A DNA stretch of 64,000 nt from Spongilla lacustris (GCA_949361645.1 OX442430.1:1287856-1351855), one strand, 5' to 3'; shown: positions 47,933 to 59,454, numbered from the stretch's first letter. Made by a program: numbers and translations. The notes: generated by a model from the letters alone, not told the origin.

Positions 47933-48751
47933 CTAACCCCCTCTTGGTGTAGGTTTGCTTGTAGGCCCACGTTTGCAGGTCTGGCAAATTCCATGTCTGG
48001 TTGTAGGTCTGGTTGAGGTTGTAGGCCTGGTTGAGGTTGTAGGCCTGGTTGAGGTTGTAGGTCTAGTTGAGGATGTAGGTCTGGTTGAGGTTGTAGGCCT
48101 GGTTGAGCTTGTAGGCCTGGTTGAGGTTGTAGGCCTGGTTGCGGTTGTAGGCCTGGTTGAGGTAGTAGGCCTGGTTGTAGGTTTGGTTGCAGGCCTGGTT
48201 GTAGGCCTGGTTGTAGGTTTGGTAGTAGGCCTGGTTGTAGGTTTGGTAGTAGGCCTGGTTGTAGGTTTGGTTGCAGGCCTGGTTGTAGGCCTGGTTGTAG
48301 GTTTGGTAGTAGGCCTGGTTGTAGGTTTGGTTGCAGGCCTGGTTGTAGGCCTGGTTGTAGGTTTGGTAGTAGGCCTGGTTGTAGGTTTGGTAGTAGGCCT
48401 GGTTGTAGGTTTGGTTGCAGGCCTGGTTGTAGGCCTGGTTGTAGGCCTGGTTGTAGGCCTGGTTGTAGGTTTGGTTGTAGGTTTGGTAGTAGGCCTGGTT
48501 GTAGGTTTGGTAGTAGGCCTGGTGGCGGTTTTTAAAGGTCGACCAGCAGTCGATATAGAAACGGTTGGTAGAAGTGGAACGTCATTTGCAATTGAATTTG
48601 ATGGTTGAGTATCGGCTTCGATGACCGCTTCGATTATTTCAGAGGACTCGACCGTAAAGGCGTCATCGAGGCTATCATCAGCACGCCTTCCACGTACATC
48701 GTGCACCAGTTGAAAGAGTACGAAAACCCACACCACTTGCGCTGCGTACAT
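47933..48751 (-). CDS. Secreted Thr/Pro-rich repeat protein, 272 aa
   Basis: A single open frame from ATG (48751) to a stop at 47933. Residues 1-21 (MYAAQVVWVFVLFQLVHDVR and G) form a signal peptide with likely cleavage near residue 21. Residues 22-74 are acidic. Residues about 75-250 are tandem T-R/K-P-T units (TTKPTTRPTT, later TTSTRPT), a mucin-like Thr-rich stalk open to O-glycosylation. The tail is basic with CQTC. A TATA box lies about 45 bases before the ATG. The DNA repeats are near-perfect 12- and 24-base units, so length may vary. Product location: secreted or matrix; function unknown. A decayed tandem copy lies at 50010-50360. A C-terminal intron cannot be ruled out. Confidence 0.7.
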   Translation of the reverse strand: MYAAQVVWVFVLFQLVHDVRGRRADDSLDDAFTVESSEIIEAVIEADTQPSNSIANDVPLLPTVSISTAGRPLKTATRPTTKPTTRPTTKPTTKPTTRPTTRPTTRPTTRPATKPTTRPTTKPTTRPTTKPTTRPTTRPATKPTTRPTTKPTTRPTTRPATKPTTRPTTKPTTRPTTKPTTRPTTRPATKPTTRPTTSTRPTTATRPTTSTRPTSSTRPTTSTRPTSSTRPTTSTRPTTSTRPTTSTRPTTRHGICQTCKRGPTSKPTPRGG

Positions 48752-48791
48752 TTGATGTCTGCGTTATAATGTGATAGTTGTAAATTTATAT

Positions 48792-48801
48792 CCTTTATAT
48801 A
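48792..48801 (-). promoter_or_regulatory. TATA box of the Thr/Pro-rich gene
   Basis: TATATAAAGGA on the minus strand. This spacing would put transcription start close before the ATG at 48751. Confidence 0.55.
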
Positions 48802-50009
48802 CCAGTTGTACACTTAATGTGCGTGGTGCGCAAGCGCAATAATACGGAAGCATATATGACAGAATTACTAGTGCAGTGGTGTCGAATTTCACAGCACGCT
48901 TAGGTGGACAGGATCCATCCATCTTCGGCAATGTAATGCTGCTGTTGTCATGGCAAATTGCTATTCAGTCCTTCATTCTGCATGGCTTGCTTAATTGTTG
49001 TTTAAATCATCAGTGCACGTACTCCTGCACCTACTCTGCATATGATATGCCTAGTAAATGTTATACTCACTTACTATTAACACCACTGATGCAGGCTTCT
49101 TGTTGCCATACACTTCTCAATTAATACGTGTGTTATTATAGGAAATTGACCATATCCTTGCGTGAGTGCGTAAATAAACTGATGCAGTTACAACTGTACA
49201 AGGGTCCCGCGTTACGATCGATACGCTTTTATTCCTTCGCTGGTTAAAAAACACCTGGCAGCACAATGACATGCCCGTCCCAGTTGGAAAGCTAACAAAC
49301 ACATCCTGGCCAATGTGGAAGCTTTCTATTACTAGTATAACCGCTGCTCTGCATGGAGAAACGCTTTCATCTTTGACATTCGATTCTAACGCAGATCTAT
49401 ACTCTGCAGCATGCAGTATCGGTTTGTTTTACTGTTATATCTATACAAGATGCTTAATATGGAGGAGGGCTGTGGTTCCTGAGAGGAGTGAGGACGTTTA
49501 ATCAGAGATAATAGAGCTTATCTAATAGCCTCCTGTACAGTTTCCAACTGTACTACATGTAGCTGTTAATTGCTTCAACTTGCATATTTAGTGCATTGCA
49601 ATGCGCGTAGAGAGTCAAGGGCCTCGTGTGGCAATAAATCTTTGCAGCAACTTACTAGCTAGACTGTTTATTTATTATTATTGTTTTGGAGGGGGCATCT
49701 ATTCGAAGTTTAGTTAAAAATTATAATTGGAATTCTGTACTGGTTACATCATCGTAACGTTACCCGCAGCGCGTGACAAGTTCGTGGCTGTCAATCTAAT
49801 TATTGCACGCCCACTGGCCAGACCCTAGCCCTCGGTAGTGTAAGGGGGGTCTGTGTACGAGATTACGCCATAATAGCGCGGATTAAAATGCTATAGAGAA
49901 GTCACTGCGTGTAAGTATATATAATACACATGCAATTATTATAATTATTATCATAATATAATATAATTATATATATATTTACTGGTATAGAGGGCAGCAG
50001 AGTTAACAT
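48802..50009. other. No supported gene
   Basis: Frames at 48876-49124 and 49271-49501 lack recognisable domains. 49920-49980 is (AT)-rich and lies within what looks like the duplicated downstream flank of the Thr/Pro-rich gene. Confidence 0.35.
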
Positions 50010-50360
50010 TAAATGAGGTGATGCCTATATCATAAACTTCTCTTGGTCTAGACTTGAGTGTTGAGGCTGTAGGCCTGCTTGTAGGCCTGGTTGCATGCAG
50101 GTGTGGCTGTAGCCGTGTAGGTCTGGTTGTCGGTCGTTTTGTTTTTAAAGGTCGAATAGCAGTCGATGTATAGAAACAGTTGGTAGAAGTACATGTAGAG
50201 CGTCATTTGCAATTGAATTTAATGGTTGATTATCGGCTTTGATGACCACTTCGGTTGCCGCGGCGTTATCGGGGCTATCACTAGCACGCCTACCTCATAC
50301 ATCGTGCACCAGTTGAAAGAGTACGAAAACCCACACCACTTGCGCTGCGTACAATTGATG
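50010..50360 (-). pseudogene. Decayed tandem copy of the Thr/Pro-rich gene
   Basis: It matches the start and end of 47933-48751 (CACCAGTTGAAAGAGTACGA, ACCCACACCACTTGCGCTGC) and part of the downstream flank. The start codon has become TTG (CATTTG to CAATTG on the plus strand), the Thr/Pro repeat is reduced to a few units, and small deletions shift the frame. Confidence 0.8.
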
Positions 50361-50752
50361 TCTGCACTACAGGGTGTCTACGAAAGAACGCAACGCTTTT
50401 GAACGGGAATAACTTTTGATAGGATTAAGCAAAAAATCTCATATTTTGAAACTGAGTTGGTCGGTTTCCTCAAATTTTTTTCCATCCTTTTAATTGATAC
50501 ATTATTAATCATGCTAATTAATTTTAATAAGCACAATAGATTAACTGATTTTGAAAGTTCGTATGTGTTCACGTATCGATTGTGAAGCTTCGTTCAAAAT
50601 ATTGGATTTTTTTCACATTCACAACTAAAACTGCAACCCTCTACCTATTTCTCTTCGCGTACGCATGCGCACACGACCTCGTCCTAAGACTTAATTCTGT
50701 GATAAAATAACCAATCTCAATCACGTGATACAATTCGGAGGCGGATCTTCTT

Positions 50753-50952
50753 NNNNNNNNNNNNNNNNNNNNNNNNNNNNNNNNNNNNNNNNNNNNNNNN
50801 NNNNNNNNNNNNNNNNNNNNNNNNNNNNNNNNNNNNNNNNNNNNNNNNNNNNNNNNNNNNNNNNNNNNNNNNNNNNNNNNNNNNNNNNNNNNNNNNNNNN
50901 NNNNNNNNNNNNNNNNNNNNNNNNNNNNNNNNNNNNNNNNNNNNNNNNNNNN
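50753..50952. other. Assembly gap (200 N)
   Basis: Exactly 200 unknown bases, likely a scaffold join of arbitrary size. The sequence to the right is the 3' end of a Gypsy element, so the gap probably hides a repeat. Confidence 1.
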
Positions 50953-51097
50953 TGAGCAGCCCACCGACAACGATGTCCAGGATGAAGACGGTCCAGCTCC
51001 AGTGCCTGATCCACGTCGCTACCCGACCAGGGAGTCAGGGACCGCCGTACTCCAGAGCGGTGCGGACCGTACCTTCAACACTGAAAGAAGGGAGTGA
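50953..51097 (+). pseudogene. Ty3/Gypsy pol C-terminus (partial)
   Basis: An open frame from the gap edge encodes PVPDPRRYPTRESGTAVLQS then DRTFNTERRE and stops at 51095-51097. RRYPTR-type tails are common at the end of Gypsy polyproteins, after integrase. The rest would lie in or beyond the gap. Confidence 0.55.
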
Positions 51098-51300
51098 TGT
51101 AATGGTGACGTCAGCTGCGCATCGCAGGACAGACTGAGACGCGCATCTTACATGTCTGCACCCTGAACCTCACCTAACTGTTAGATATATAAGTATGTAT
51201 AGACACGTGCCATGTAACTGCCTGTGATTGGATCATTGCTCATATAATCGTTACAGTTGAATAAATATACGACGACCTGGGACAAGGAAAAGCTAGCCCT
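51095..51300 (+). mobile_element. Gypsy 3' LTR (right end uncertain)
   Basis: A purine-rich tract (GAAAGAAGGGAG) precedes TGATGTAATGG, the expected place for a polypurine tract and LTR start. ATATATAAGTATG near 51186 and AATAAA near 51261 would be its promoter and poly(A) signal. Confidence 0.5.
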
Positions 51301-53756
51301 GAGAACGAGATGGTATATGGAAAAGTTTGCAAGAAAAGTATACGATTAGCAGGTTTCTTGGTGATGGCTAGGCTAGACTAGCGCATGCGCGCTACCAATG
51401 GACACCAGGCCCTATTATCAACCCCCGTGATTTAATTTTAAAAAAGAGCCTGTGGACGAGGCTAATTCTGCACGAAGAAGAGACAACTTGAGGTTCATGT
51501 ACACTTGCATCTTCAAACGTCAATGTCACTACAGGCATCCCTAAGATTTCCACATTGACATGCTTGTGGAAACAAGCTTATTGAAGTCACCCTGTCTAAA
51601 AAAATATTTCGCAGTTAGGGATGCCCCACAACCATGATTTATGAGTGGGAAAGTGCACAGTGTGATGAAGTGGGCTGAACCATCTCAACTATGGCCTCAT
51701 AGCGATTTGGGTGGTGCATGGGAAGCTAACAACGCACTCGATGATTAGATAGGTTATGAAAGTTTATACGTTTTTAAACGTATTCAATGTCTAATTATTT
51801 AAAATGGCGACGTTTCCAAGCCACTGGATAGTTTTTGAGCTTGTTACGTTACAGGCCGTGGATGAAGCCAATTCGATAGTACACGTATCGCACAATCTAA
51901 TCTGAAAATCCTGAGAGCTATAATCTTCGCAAGAGGAAAAACCTGACCTAACACAAACACACCTAAAATGGCGGTGTTTACCCCGGTATATAAATGAATG
52001 CAACTGTAACGTTCGATCCGAAGTTGAATGCGTAAGACTCAAACGTTGAAGACATATACATGTATGTACTAGTAATATACCAAATTTCATTGAAAAAGAA
52101 AACTCAGGCAGAAAACTATGCACAAGTTGATTTGGAGAGGGGTAGCTAAATTCGTTATTAACTAACCATTGGTATCACGTGATGACTTTCTTTTTCAAGT
52201 TCATACTGCCAAGTCATATCACAATAGAGGTATGTAATTATTTCATACTACTACTACTACTACTGAAAAATACAACATAGAACATAACACCTTTGGGGGG
52301 GAAAAAAAAATTGGCCAAGTATGATGTTCTCCAATGTAGACAAATTTCGAGCTGTCCGTGACCGTCCGGCAGTGTTCAAAACTCCCACCGCCAGATCCGC
52401 AAAAGTAGGGAGACCGTCAAAAATTTAGCGGCCACCACAAGCTACAGGAGGCTTTTATGGCTTAACAAAACTACATGTATGTTTGCTATAGTACTGAAAT
52501 TGTCTTCAGCATAGCTCTAAAAATAATCGGCAGTAACTTTCTGACTTGTCGTCGTTAGGTCCCTTTCATAAGCTTCAATTGTGACAAAGATACAGTGCAA
52601 TAAATCGGAAAGGAAACTTTGTTAGGTTTGAGTGTGGGAATGAGTCAGCGTTATCTCTGTTGTCCGAGCGTCAGGAGTTTTACTATAGACTCAACGGCTC
52701 TATCCTAAGACGCTCGCTATTAAAGTCCTATCCATTGGCAACAAACGTAGGTTCCGATAATTTTGCCGGTATATATAGAACAATACGGATGTTGGAGATC
52801 TGAAACATCAAAGATTTAAAAACCTTATGGAACGGCGATTGGAAACGCTATATATCCATTCCCATACAGTGCGATGTTTCATCATCGTTTCGCATGAATA
52901 TGATTAAATCCGCGCCGGGCGATGAAGGAACTCGCTTGAGTAGAGACAGCAGACTGAGAAATGTAGGGGAAAGTATAATTTTAAACGTCGTTAGGAAGCA
53001 TGTCTATTCGGCAAAGGAGCCGACTTACTTTGTGCCCTATGCAATGGCGAATAGGAAGGGGAATTTTTGCCCGGATTACTGTAACAGACCTAAGAGTTGA
53101 AAACTAGTTGTGCAGCAAAGGCAGACATGGCAGTGTGGCATATAGGGTTATTGGTAAACGTGTAGATGTATTGGTTATAAATATTCATAGCTTCAAAGTC
53201 TATTTTACATCTCTATAGGCTCTAAGACTCTTCTAGACACGCTAAATATATTTTTCAACAACCAGAAATGTGTTGCAAGTATTCTTTCCAAGGATACTTG
53301 GCTTTGTCTTTATGGCTGCACTTATGTACTGGATCGACTTTAAACGCTTCTTCTGTATACAGCTTCGACTGCTTTTGCGGTACGTTGAAAGAACGTAGGT
53401 CCACTGACTTATGGTTGTAATTGGTGGTTGCCTAACACATACACTATCGTGCTAAGGTATTTCAAGGCAGCTACTACGAGTTGGTTTGTTATGACGTCAT
53501 AGCCACGTGAAACAGGGCCAATGCATGTGTTTCCAATCCCTTTCCGTAAGGTCTTTAATCTATGGAAACATGCACCGCTTAAACACGAACAAGTCAAGCA
53601 TATGCACACAACAACAGCTTCTCAATTGCACTGTGGCAAATCAAACGCTATTACCCAATTCTGTTGGAAAAAAAAACTATGTAGTTTAGCATTAAATTTA
53701 CTGTGCATGCGTATATAGATAATAATCATAAAAAAGCATGCCCACAATCTCCATAC
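51301..53756. other. No supported gene; weak open frame at 52894
   Basis: A 68-codon plus frame (52894-53100; SRDSRLRNVGESIILNVVRK) resembles the opening of some transposase genes, but nothing follows. ACCGTCAAAAATTTAGCGGC near 52410 recalls the hAT MITE subterminal repeats. Later kinase exons on the minus strand could lie here; none was found. Confidence 0.3.
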
Positions 53757-55432
53757 CTTAAATCTTTCGTCTTCTAATACCTGGAGAATTGCCTTAAAGG
53801 TAGGTCGTTTCTATGTGCAGCATTATGTAAATGTAATAATGATTTTATGCAACATTCCTCTACCTTGGGATCACTGTCCCAGCACTGTTTCATCAGAGCT
53901 GATAGAAATTCAGGGCACGTTGATGGAATCTCAGGGCGCTGAGAAGTTATATATTCTAATATACTTGCATTGAATAGCTAACTACGTGCAGCTATTAATA
54001 CCTTGTTTTCCTTTACTACTTTGGTGAGTATTGATTGAAGGCCCATGCCATCATATGGCACCTTGTGGGTCACCATTTCCCAAAGCAGTATGCCAAATGA
54101 GTAAACATCACAAGCAAGGTTAGGTTTTTGTGTATCATCAAAAAGCTACAATTTTAGAAGGAAATAGTCAGTAGTTGGAAGCTGTTAATTATGTTCACAA
54201 ACCTCTGGGGCTGACCACATCACACTAATGGCAGCGCTTGTTGCATGTGTTACATTGAATACTTTTGCACAGCCAAAATCACTGATCTGATCGTGTGTGT
54301 ACATAGGAAGCTTTGCAACCAAATATTAATACTTACTTTCACAACATCACCAGGAAAAGTAAGCACTATAACAATTTGGTAATTTTAGTACTCCAAGTGA
54401 ATGTAAAACTAACCATTGAGGGACTTTAAATCTCCATGAAGTATAGTCTCAGGGGCATCACAATGAAGATAGCGCATTCCTGAAATGAATTTCAATTTAG
54501 TCAGTGTGAATCCTGGGTATACCTCTTCCCAGCCAGGTACATGCCATAGTAACCCCCATATCATTTTGTACACATTAGTGTATTAGGTACTAAGGAATAG
54601 TTAATGGTCAGTAGTACTGGGTTGTCATCACATCCACCTTCCCTCGATGGCACTGCAACAGTTGGATGTTTACATTGTCAAATGAGGTCAAAGGTTACAT
54701 GGTACAGTTGGTGCAGCTTTGATCCATCAACTTGGGAATTGGGAATATTAAAACAGAAACCAGAAATGCATCAGCTTCTGGGGATGGAAACATTCCCTTA
54801 TTCCCTAGCTGGGAGGCCCAAAGCTACAATACAACTACAGGTACATGATATTGTTTTGTTGCAGATTGTGGCAAACTCTGGTTTGAACAGACCCTGATCG
54901 GTTTGTGTAATAATCACCTTGAGCAACTTGTGTAGCCCAATTTATGCTTCTTCTAATCTCAGGAGTAAGCTTTTGAACTGCTTGGTACAATGAATTCTCA
55001 GCAAGTTCTGTAGGAAAACGGTTCACTGAATTTGTTTCAAACAAATGCTCATACCCATCAGTAACAAAATGCTTCCATCACGGTCTTTAGTAACACCATA
55101 GAACTGTATAATGTTTTTGTGTCTTATTCCCTTCAAAGCTGAAAGCTGAAGAACCAAGCCATATACATGTACATAATGACGCTTAATGTTTATAACTTCA
55201 CCTCCTTTTCTGCAGTAGCTAGAGATTCTATGTTCATTTTCTTCACAGCGATTAATTTTCCATTTGACTTCAGTACAGCTTTGTACACAGCACCTTGTCC
55301 TCCTTCTCCAAGTTTCTCTTTCAGTTCAATGTCATAGCACTCCCCTGTGCAAATGAATGATGTGCAACCTTAAATAATAGTATTTATTTGTGATCAGAGA
55401 AGTTTACCGTCAGATTTTGAAGATGAAAATGC
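53757..55432 (-). CDS. Protein kinase domain (TKL-like), ten exons
   Basis: Exons (minus): 55432-55408, 55344-55202, 55145-55055, 55007-54918, 54479-54414, 54365-54337, 54286-54203, 54145-54002, 53938-53864, 53810-53757. All joints are GT-AG and keep frame. Motifs in order: glycine loop LGEGGQGAVYKA, ATP-lysine IAVKKM, RHKNIIQFYGVTKD, catalytic loop HGDLKSLN, SDFG, WSAPE, DVYSFGILLWEMVTHKVPYD, and CWDSDPK then RPTFKAIL. The catalytic Lys, loop Asp and DFG Asp are present; HRD is HGD. The overall look is tyrosine-kinase-like (MAP3K/DLK-type) Ser/Thr kinase. The 3' end of the gene is not resolved. In phase with ankyrin exons 7.1 kb upstream, so perhaps one gene with them. Confidence 0.88.
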
Positions 55433-55649
55433 CTAAATGCATTGGAAGATACATAATAAATAGAATTTAATAACATAATCAACAGTTATTCGCTAATTAA
55501 GTATTTAGTGCCTATCTAAATATTTACCACCTAATTAAATATTTACTGCCTTATAGGAAAGTCCAATTTTTGATGCATTGTGTACAATTCAGCAGCATTG
55601 CTAGTGATCAAGACAGCTAGAACAAGAGGAGTATAACTGACTTGCTTCA
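55433..55649. other. Intron sequence before the first Helitron
   Basis: A/T-rich; holds the acceptor of the 25-base micro-exon and two ATTTA(C/G)TGCC phrases. Confidence 0.5.
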
Positions 55650-55996
55650 TCGAGAGTTACGGCAGTAACTCTCATAGAGGAATTGTGCCGTATCATGAAA
55701 TCATTAAAAAAACGCGTCCCGCGTATAACTCACGAACCGAGAAACGGATAGTGTAGCTCTTTATTGCTATCGAACCAGAATGGAAAGACGATCATTTTCA
55801 TGTTTTGTTCAAGTCGCTAGACCGTTTACTTTAAGAGAACAAAAAAGCTCGTGGTTCTCGTTCCCAGACCGCAATTTGTCCATAGTCGTCGTCGTCGTCG
55901 TCTTTATGGGTGAGTATAACTCGAGATAGGAAAGGTTTTTAAGAGCGCCAGTTACACCAAAAATCGTAGAAAATTCTGACAATACATCTTCAGGTA
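55650..55996 (+). mobile_element. Helitron-like 5' end, copy B (first part)
   Basis: Starts TCGAGAGTTACGGCAGTAAC after an A and is interrupted after 347 bases, at GGTA, by copy C. Continuation is at 58322. Confidence 0.5.
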
Positions 55997-56440
55997 TCGA
56001 GAGTTACGGCAGTAACTCTCATATAGGATTTGTGCCGTATCATGAATATCATTTTTAAAACGCGATCCGCGTATAACTCACGAACCGAGAAACGGATAGT
56101 GTAGCTCTTTATTGCTATCGAGCCACAATGGAAAGACGATCATTTTCAGGTTTTGTTCAAGTCGCCAAACCGTTTACTTTAAGAGAACAAAAAAGGTCGT
56201 AGTTCTCGTTCCCAGACCGTAATTTGTCCATAGTCGTCGTCGTCGTCTTTATGGGTGAGTATAACTCGAGATAGGAAAGGTTTTAAAGAGCGCCAGTTGC
56301 ACCAAAAAATGTAGAAAAATCCTACCGACTGCCCCTTGATGTCAGATATACATGTTTGGTATGAAGCGGACGTCCGAGTACACAAGCGTTCCCATGACAA
56401 TACCCATAGTACATACGTATAATTAGACATTTATGGTAAA

Positions 56441-56804
56441 ATGCCTTCATGGGAACGAATGAGTAGAAAAAAAGGGACAAGAGGAATACGTCCTAAATCG
56501 AGACTATGAGTTAGAGTCCTTCCGAGTTCGGTACGATGCTGATGCTGAATAAAGGTGGGCGTCTGCTCGTGACATGTACAGAGCAAATCTGAGCTTATAA
56601 GAGGCGGCGCCAAATTCTGACAATATTCGAGCTTTTAAGAGGCTAAAGATTCAGGCGAATCGATGAACCAGTCGGGCTTCACAAAGGAGTCTATATTGGA
56701 GAAACTGTTCTGCTGCGTGTTCAGCGAAAAGGGCGCAGCGTAAGCGTATTAAAGCATGAGGCGGAGACAGCACGCTACAACGGAAATACAACTACCGCCA
56801 AAAG
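56441..56804 (+). pseudogene. Helitron-type protein, exon 1 (copy C)
   Basis: It opens ATGCCTTCATGGGAACG and, across frames, encodes REEYVLNRDYELESFRVRYD, ASARDMYRAN, RASQRSLYWRN and SAKRAQRKR, ending at CAAAAG|GTGAGT as in copy A. Multiple stops and frameshifts. Confidence 0.55.
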
Positions 56805-57204
56805 GTGAGTTGTGCATGGAATATTATGGTTTGGCGCGCTTCTTTTAGTCTAGAGCAGCTGGAAAAGTGCTTTACGCATTGTGTTGCTAGGTGATGACAT
56901 GTACAGCTGGATTTTGTCATGCTGCATGATGGGTGTTGCTACCCAGTATTCATATTATTGATATAAGATGCACTATTTCTGTTACAGTTATGTTTATTAT
57001 GCTTTGCAATACAGTTCAAGCCACTTTTAATGTCACCCGTAGTATAGTACACACAAATAATGCATGACATGGGGTCGACATTATTATGTGGCTTCTACGT
57101 GTATTATCAGTGTCAAAGTAAGTAAATTTCAGTATTGACTGCATGCTTCCATCTCCTTAAATCATTTAAGCTATTTCCTGTATGAACCCAATGATAGTGT
57201 TCTA

Positions 57205-57554
57205 ATGGAGTATAAAGGTAGCCTTGAAAAGGCTATTCTAAGCAATAGGACATTGCTAGATGAGTTAAATGATGCCTTTTGCCAGACCATCCATGGTTAG
57301 CACAAAAGGTTACCACTAGATCTGCACATGCTGCTGTTAGCAAAGTTAGTGCAGATGCTAAGGCACTGAACATTCGAAGAACAAAAGCAGGGGGATTGTT
57401 AAAAGATGTTTGTGCTATTAATGCAATAAAATTAGCTGGGGTAAGTCGTCATAGTGCTGCCTCAGAACCCTATTTCTATGATACCTCTTACAATCACACA
57501 AAACAGCATGGGCCTATACCAGTAGACCTCAATGGTAGGTGTGTTATCAGATGA
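57205..57554 (+). pseudogene. Helitron-type protein, second coding segment (copy C)
   Basis: ATG at 57205 gives MEYKGSLEKAILSNRTLLDE then LNDAFCQTIHG and a stop; one base off, the frame goes on LAQKVTTRSAHAAVSKVSAD, later KAGGLLKDVCAINAIKLAGV and EPYFYDTSYNHTK. This resembles the region after the RASKR repeats in long invertebrate Helitron proteins (my recognition, unverified). It has a single 1-base frameshift near 57290. No zinc finger, Rep or helicase follows. Confidence 0.45.
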
Positions 57555-58033
57555 TTGTCCAAGCAGATTCACTTGCCTAAAATAGGCGACAGGGCCTCAT
57601 GATACCCTCCATCTTGAGTGGATAATACATATATGTCTGAGGCATATATGGGGGACCTATCCTCAATGGCAATTGAATAAAGAAGGTAACCCCAGGAGTT
57701 TATAAGTTTGATGTTTGCTTCCATATAGTCAGAAACAAACCACAAAACATGATGTTGCTAGGCCTAGGCAGTGACATGTTCAGTGTTGCTACAGCTGGAC
57801 ATCAGTATGCATAGCATTTTGGTGGGTACTTCTGTACAGCTGGTATAAATGGCTGATCCTTTTCTCTCTACCACTAATGGCCCCTCACCCAAACAAGTGT
57901 CTGAGTTACATAAATGTACATACAAGTACAGGTTCTGATGAATGCACTTGCCTGTACTAGAGGGCAGGTACACAATATCATACCGGTACCTGGTTATATT
58001 AAGGCAGCCCAATGTAAAAAAAAAATGAAGGGA

Positions 58034-58321
58034 ACAAGATATAAAAAACATTCTCTCTGAGAAAGTTGGTGGTATATAGGATTTGAAGGCAATGGTGGTG
58101 TAAAAAGGAAGGGAACAAGGGAGCAACGATGATACGAATTTTTTTAACAGTCCTATATTTAGCAACGTAAAATGTATGTACTACAAAAGTGATAAATATA
58201 GGACTGTTAAAAAGAATTCGTATCATCGTTGCTCCCTTGTTCCCTTCCTTTTTACACCACCATTGCCTTCAAATCCTATATACCACCAACTTTCTCAGAG
58301 AGAATGTTTTTTATATCTTGT
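58034..58321. mobile_element. Foldback MITE (ACAAG family), copy 1
   Basis: 288 bases. Arms of about 130 bases start ACAAGATATAAAAAACATTC and pair almost perfectly through GGGAACAAGGGAGCAACG to a short centre near 58170. Confidence 0.85.
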
Positions 58322-58860
58322 CAGATATATAAATAAAGCATGTAACCAATATACGTAATTTGCAGCTGTTCTCGCGCGCCAAGATATCAGTACGTAATCG
58401 CTACGTAGAGTTAGCTATATTAAAACCGTTTCCATGACAATGCTTCAGAATTGTGGATTCATTGTGTATGATCGGCTGAGTCCTCCCGAGTTCGGTACGA
58501 TGCTGATGCTGAACAAAGGCGGGCGTCTGCTCGTAATATGTACAGAGCAAATCTGGAGTCGAACAGAGCTTCTAAGAGGTGGCAACAGGAAAAGAATTCT
58601 GTTGCGGTGCGAGCTTCTAAGAAGCGACGTTATGAACTGAACTCAGACGAGAAACGAGCTTCTAAGAGGGAAAGCTTGGCGCGCGAGTTTCGAACTAATA
58701 ATGGAACAGCTGCAAATGCCGGTAACATAACTGTAAACATTGTGTTGCTAGGCAATAAACGTGGGAATTACAACGGCTGGATTTTATCGTACAATCGTAT
58801 TCAGTTACTTCTACATTGTACAACCTATACACTAGTAGTCACTTATTTAAAAAAATGAAT
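58322..58860 (+). mobile_element. Helitron-like copy B, continuation
   Basis: Resumes at CAGATATATAAATAAAGCATG, matching copy A just past the point where copy B was interrupted. It then has an internal deletion up to the exon 1 repeats. Confidence 0.5.
58478..58715 (+). pseudogene. Helitron-type protein, exon 1 remnant (copy B)
   Basis: Open frame RVRYDADAEQRRASARNMYR, then ANLESNRASKRWQQEKN, RASKKRRYELNSDEKRASKR. Units of RASKR spaced by about 15 residues. Start and donor are missing. Confidence 0.55.
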
Positions 58861-58864
58861 GAAG

Positions 58865-59141
58865 CAAGATACAAAAAACATTCTCTCTGAGAAAGTTAGT
58901 GGTATATAGGATTTGAAGGCAACGGTGGTGTAAAAAGAAAGGGAACAAGGGATTCAGTGGAGATGCAATGATTATTCCTATATTTAGCACTGTATAGAAC
59001 GTCATTACAAATACGTTGCTAAATATAGGAATAATCATTGTATCTCCACTGAATCCCTTGTTCCCTTTCTTTTTACACCACCGTTGCCTTCAAATCCTAT
59101 ATACCACTAACTTTCTCAGAGAGAATGTTTTTTATATCTTG
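58865..59141. mobile_element. Foldback MITE (ACAAG family), copy 2
   Basis: 277 bases. Outer arms nearly match copy 1 (CTCTCTGAGAAAGTTAGTGG); the inner arm differs (GATTCAGTGGAGATGCAATG). Confidence 0.85.
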
Positions 59142-59454
59142 TATACATTTATATTGGTACAGACATTGCATGATTATTCCGCAGACCACATATATGTTTC
59201 ATACATTGTCCATATGTGTACACTGTGAATGGTTTTTAATATCTAACTGATGCACAATGCACGTGATCACATTTTCTTATGCATGTACACACATGCATAT
59301 CACAGGGAGTGCTATATAAATGTAAGCTATTTTGCTGAATCATTAATAATGAATGGGAAAAAAAATTCTATTCAGGGCAATAAGTAGAAAAGGAATAGTG
59401 TTATATCATCATCATCAAAAACTTACATTGGCAACTTGATTGGATTTTTTGGGG

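Larger units (their letters stand above)
55997..58033 (+). mobile_element. Helitron-like element, copy C, nested in copy B
   Basis: Same 5' end as copy B, inserted between A and T of copy B's GGTATCAGATAT. It contains exon 1 (56441-56804), its intron, and a second coding part (57205-57554). The 3' end is not identified; a MITE starts at 58034. Confidence 0.5.

Noticed and set aside
47955..48608. 217-codon plus-strand frame of VGLV repeats
   Set aside because: It is the antisense shadow of the Thr/Pro-rich gene, which has a signal peptide and TATA box on the other strand.
48876..49501. Two frames of 82 and 76 codons next to the Thr/Pro-rich gene
   Set aside because: No recognisable domain or exon signals; likely intergenic.
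52894..53100. 68-codon frame starting MNMIKSAPGDEGTRLSRD
   Set aside because: It recalls the first exon of some transposases, but no donor, downstream exon or terminal repeats were found.
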